Part shown: positions 62,860 through 64,000 of the stretch, piece by piece
How the letters are laid out: each line of letters begins with the position of its first letter
How positions within the stretch are numbered: position 1 is the first letter of the stretch
Source of the DNA: Deltaproteobacteria bacterium
GTDB taxonomy: Bacteria > Myxococcota_A > UBA796 > UBA2385
Direction of reading: 5' to 3'
Length of the DNA stretch: 64,000 nucleotides
NCBI GenBank assembly: GCA_018401435.1
Contig: JAGYJW010000006.1
Span: 62,001-126,000, forward strand
Made by a program: the position numbers and the translations under genes
Notes under the pieces: generated by a model
Seen by the model: only the letters and a program-made list of their open reading frames with translations
Databases searched by the model: none
What the model was told of the DNA's origin: nothing

Positions 62860-64000
62860 ATGCGCATTCTCACCTTGCTCGCCCTCAGCACCCCCAGCCT
62901 CGCCGCCGCCGCCACCTTTGAGGTGAGCGCCGAAGAGAAGGAGGGCTACGTCAGCCTCGAGGACGCCCTCGCGGCGGCCGTCTCGGGCGATGACATCAAG
63001 CTCAGCCCCGGAAGCTACGGCGACCTGGTGATCGATGACGGGCGCAGCCTGGTCATCGCCGGAACGGGCGCAACCACCACCTTTCGTTCGGTCGTCGTGG
63101 ACAGCCACAACACCGAGCTGACCCTGCGGGACGTGGCGCTGGAAGGCGGCGTCACCGGCGCCGAGATCCGCGGCGGCTCGCTGAACCTCGAGAGCGTCCG
63201 CATCCGCGGCTTCGGCCAGCCCGGCGCGGCCGGCGCGGCCATCATCGCCCGGCCGTCCAGCCGCCTGAACGCGGTCGGCGTCTCCATCAGCGAGGTGCAC
63301 AGCCTCCGTGGCGCCGTGCAGGTCTTCCAGGACGCCACCGTCTCCATGACCTCCTCGGTCTTCAGCAGCAACGGCGCAGAGCAGGACGGCGGCGCCATCT
63401 TCAGCCAGGGCGGCACGCTGTCGGTCCGCTCCTCCATGTTCAATGGCAACAGCGCCGGCGGCAGCGGCGGCGCCATCGCCGTGGTCGGCGGCCTCGTCGA
63501 GATCGAAGACACCGTCTTCACTTCCAGCCTGGCCCACCTCGGCGGCGCCCTGCTGGTGGATGGCACCGGTGTGGTGGCCATCTCCGACTCCACCTTTGAT
63601 GGCAACTCTGCCGAGGTGGGCGGCCACATCTACCTGGCCGGCGGCCGGGTGAGCAGCGACCGCGACGTCTATACGGCCGGTTCGGCCCGGATGGGCGGCG
63701 CTGTGGCCATGGACGGCGGCAACGGCATCTTCAGCAATAGCCGCATGAGCCACCAGGGCCCCGCCGAGCAGGGCGGCGCCGTCTACATCATGGATGGCGA
63801 CCTCACCCTCCTCTTCTCGGTGCTCTACCGCAACGCCGCCCAGATTGGCGGTGGCGTGGCCCAGTCCGGCGGCAAGGTGCTGATGCGCGGCGTCATCGCC
63901 GCCCGCAACCAGGGTGAGGCCCTGGCCACCGCCGGCGGCGAGGCCACCTTCGACCAGAGCCTGGTCTGGCAGAACGAGGGCCTGGATGGCGACGACGTGC
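62860..64000 (+). CDS. Secreted parallel beta-helix / Pmp-like repeat protein (3'-truncated by window edge)
   Basis: The first 380 residues are visible; open to the end of the window. Sec signal MRILTLLALSTPSLAAAATF. Then a right-handed beta-helix with rungs containing GGAI and S-x-F-x-x-N motifs: TSSVFSSNGAEQDGGAIFSQ, SSMFNGNSAGGSGGAIAVVG, DTVFTSSLAHLGGALLVDGT, DSTFDGNSAEVGGHIYLAGG, SVLYRNAAQIGGGVAQSGG. This is the pattern of polymorphic-outer-membrane-protein (FxxN, GGAI) repeats and choice-of-anchor surface proteins. ATG 62860 follows GGAGG (GACGGAGGAAACC). Surface adhesion or predation role is inference. Confidence 0.8.
   Translation, partial: MRILTLLALSTPSLAAAATFEVSAEEKEGYVSLEDALAAAVSGDDIKLSPGSYGDLVIDDGRSLVIAGTGATTTFRSVVVDSHNTELTLRDVALEGGVTGAEIRGGSLNLESVRIRGFGQPGAAGAAIIARPSSRLNAVGVSISEVHSLRGAVQVFQDATVSMTSSVFSSNGAEQDGGAIFSQGGTLSVRSSMFNGNSAGGSGGAIAVVGGLVEIEDTVFTSSLAHLGGALLVDGTGVVAISDSTFDGNSAEVGGHIYLAGGRVSSDRDVYTAGSARMGGAVAMDGGNGIFSNSRMSHQGPAEQGGAVYIMDGDLTLLFSVLYRNAAQIGGGVAQSGGKVLMRGVIAARNQGEALATAGGEATFDQSLVWQNEGLDGDDV

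Noticed and set aside
1..64000. Mobile element, prophage or defence island
   Set aside because: No transposase, integrase, recombinase, restriction or toxin-antitoxin gene, and no terminal repeats or tRNA-associated att sites were seen. RecQ alone is housekeeping.

Overview
The window comes from a very GC-rich bacterial chromosome. Its gene content is typical of Myxococcota-like (delta-proteobacterial) predators and social bacteria: very large Ser/Thr kinase-ATPase-TPR fusions, many secreted lipoproteins with low-complexity linkers (Asp-Gly, Asp-Ala, Pro-Gly), PilZ proteins, a rhomboid protease, a histone-H1-like HTH protein and dense ATGA/GTGA-coupled operons. I saw no rRNA, tRNA, CRISPR array, insertion sequence, integrase or phage gene. 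The assignment to Myxococcota is inference from gene style, not from a marker gene.

Layout. 1-7.4 kb: 5'-truncated recQ, a small beta-barrel protein, an RsmB-type rRNA methyltransferase, an alpha/beta hydrolase, a UPF0462-like protein, aspartokinase and a PilZ protein. 7.6-13.4 kb: an MFS/spermidine-synthase fusion, a lipoprotein hydrolase with an Asp-Gly linker, and a divergent LysR regulator/nitroreductase pair separated by a 15-bp minisatellite. 13.4-17.9 kb: a TPR protein ending in two ClpX-type zinc fingers, and a rhomboid protease coupled to a small membrane protein. 18-22.9 kb: a coupled operon of class III aminotransferase, LuxE-like ligase, LuxC-like reductase and a GT-C membrane protein, which looks like a reductive-amination module. 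22.9-27.2 kb: a sigma-70 factor, a lipoprotein with PPC-like domains, a divergent isoprenyl-synthase-like gene and a small membrane protein.

27.3-33.2 kb: six tightly coupled genes (DUF3347 lipoprotein, thiolase-like protein, two unknowns, a molybdopterin oxidoreductase-like protein without Fe-S cysteines, a Pro/Gly lipoprotein). 33.2-37.6 kb: an aldehyde dehydrogenase homologue lacking both catalytic residues, then the reverse transsulfuration pair CBS and cystathionine gamma-lyase/synthase. 37.7-43 kb: a choice-of-anchor-type lipoprotein, a GT4 glycosyltransferase, PlsB and a small membrane protein. 43-51.3 kb: a beta-propeller lipoprotein, two FGE-family proteins, an SGNH hydrolase, a lipoprotein, a membrane protein and a second Pro/Gly lipoprotein. 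51.3-62.7 kb: two giant kinase-AAA-TPR regulators flanking cyaY, an aminotransferase, the HTH/H1-like protein and a GH1 beta-glucosidase. The window ends inside a beta-helix repeat protein.

Two cross-cutting observations matter for reading the annotation. First, at least a dozen genes are interrupted by one or more frameshifts between segments that are each clearly coding. They are most common in the 44-50 kb, 28 kb and 61 kb stretches and look mostly like indel errors of the assembly rather than decay. Such genes are given as one feature across the shift. Second, a TAGnCT/TAGGGG-like -10 element recurs just upstream of many genes. In four of them it lies only 6-7 nt before the start codon with no Shine-Dalgarno, which predicts leaderless mRNAs.
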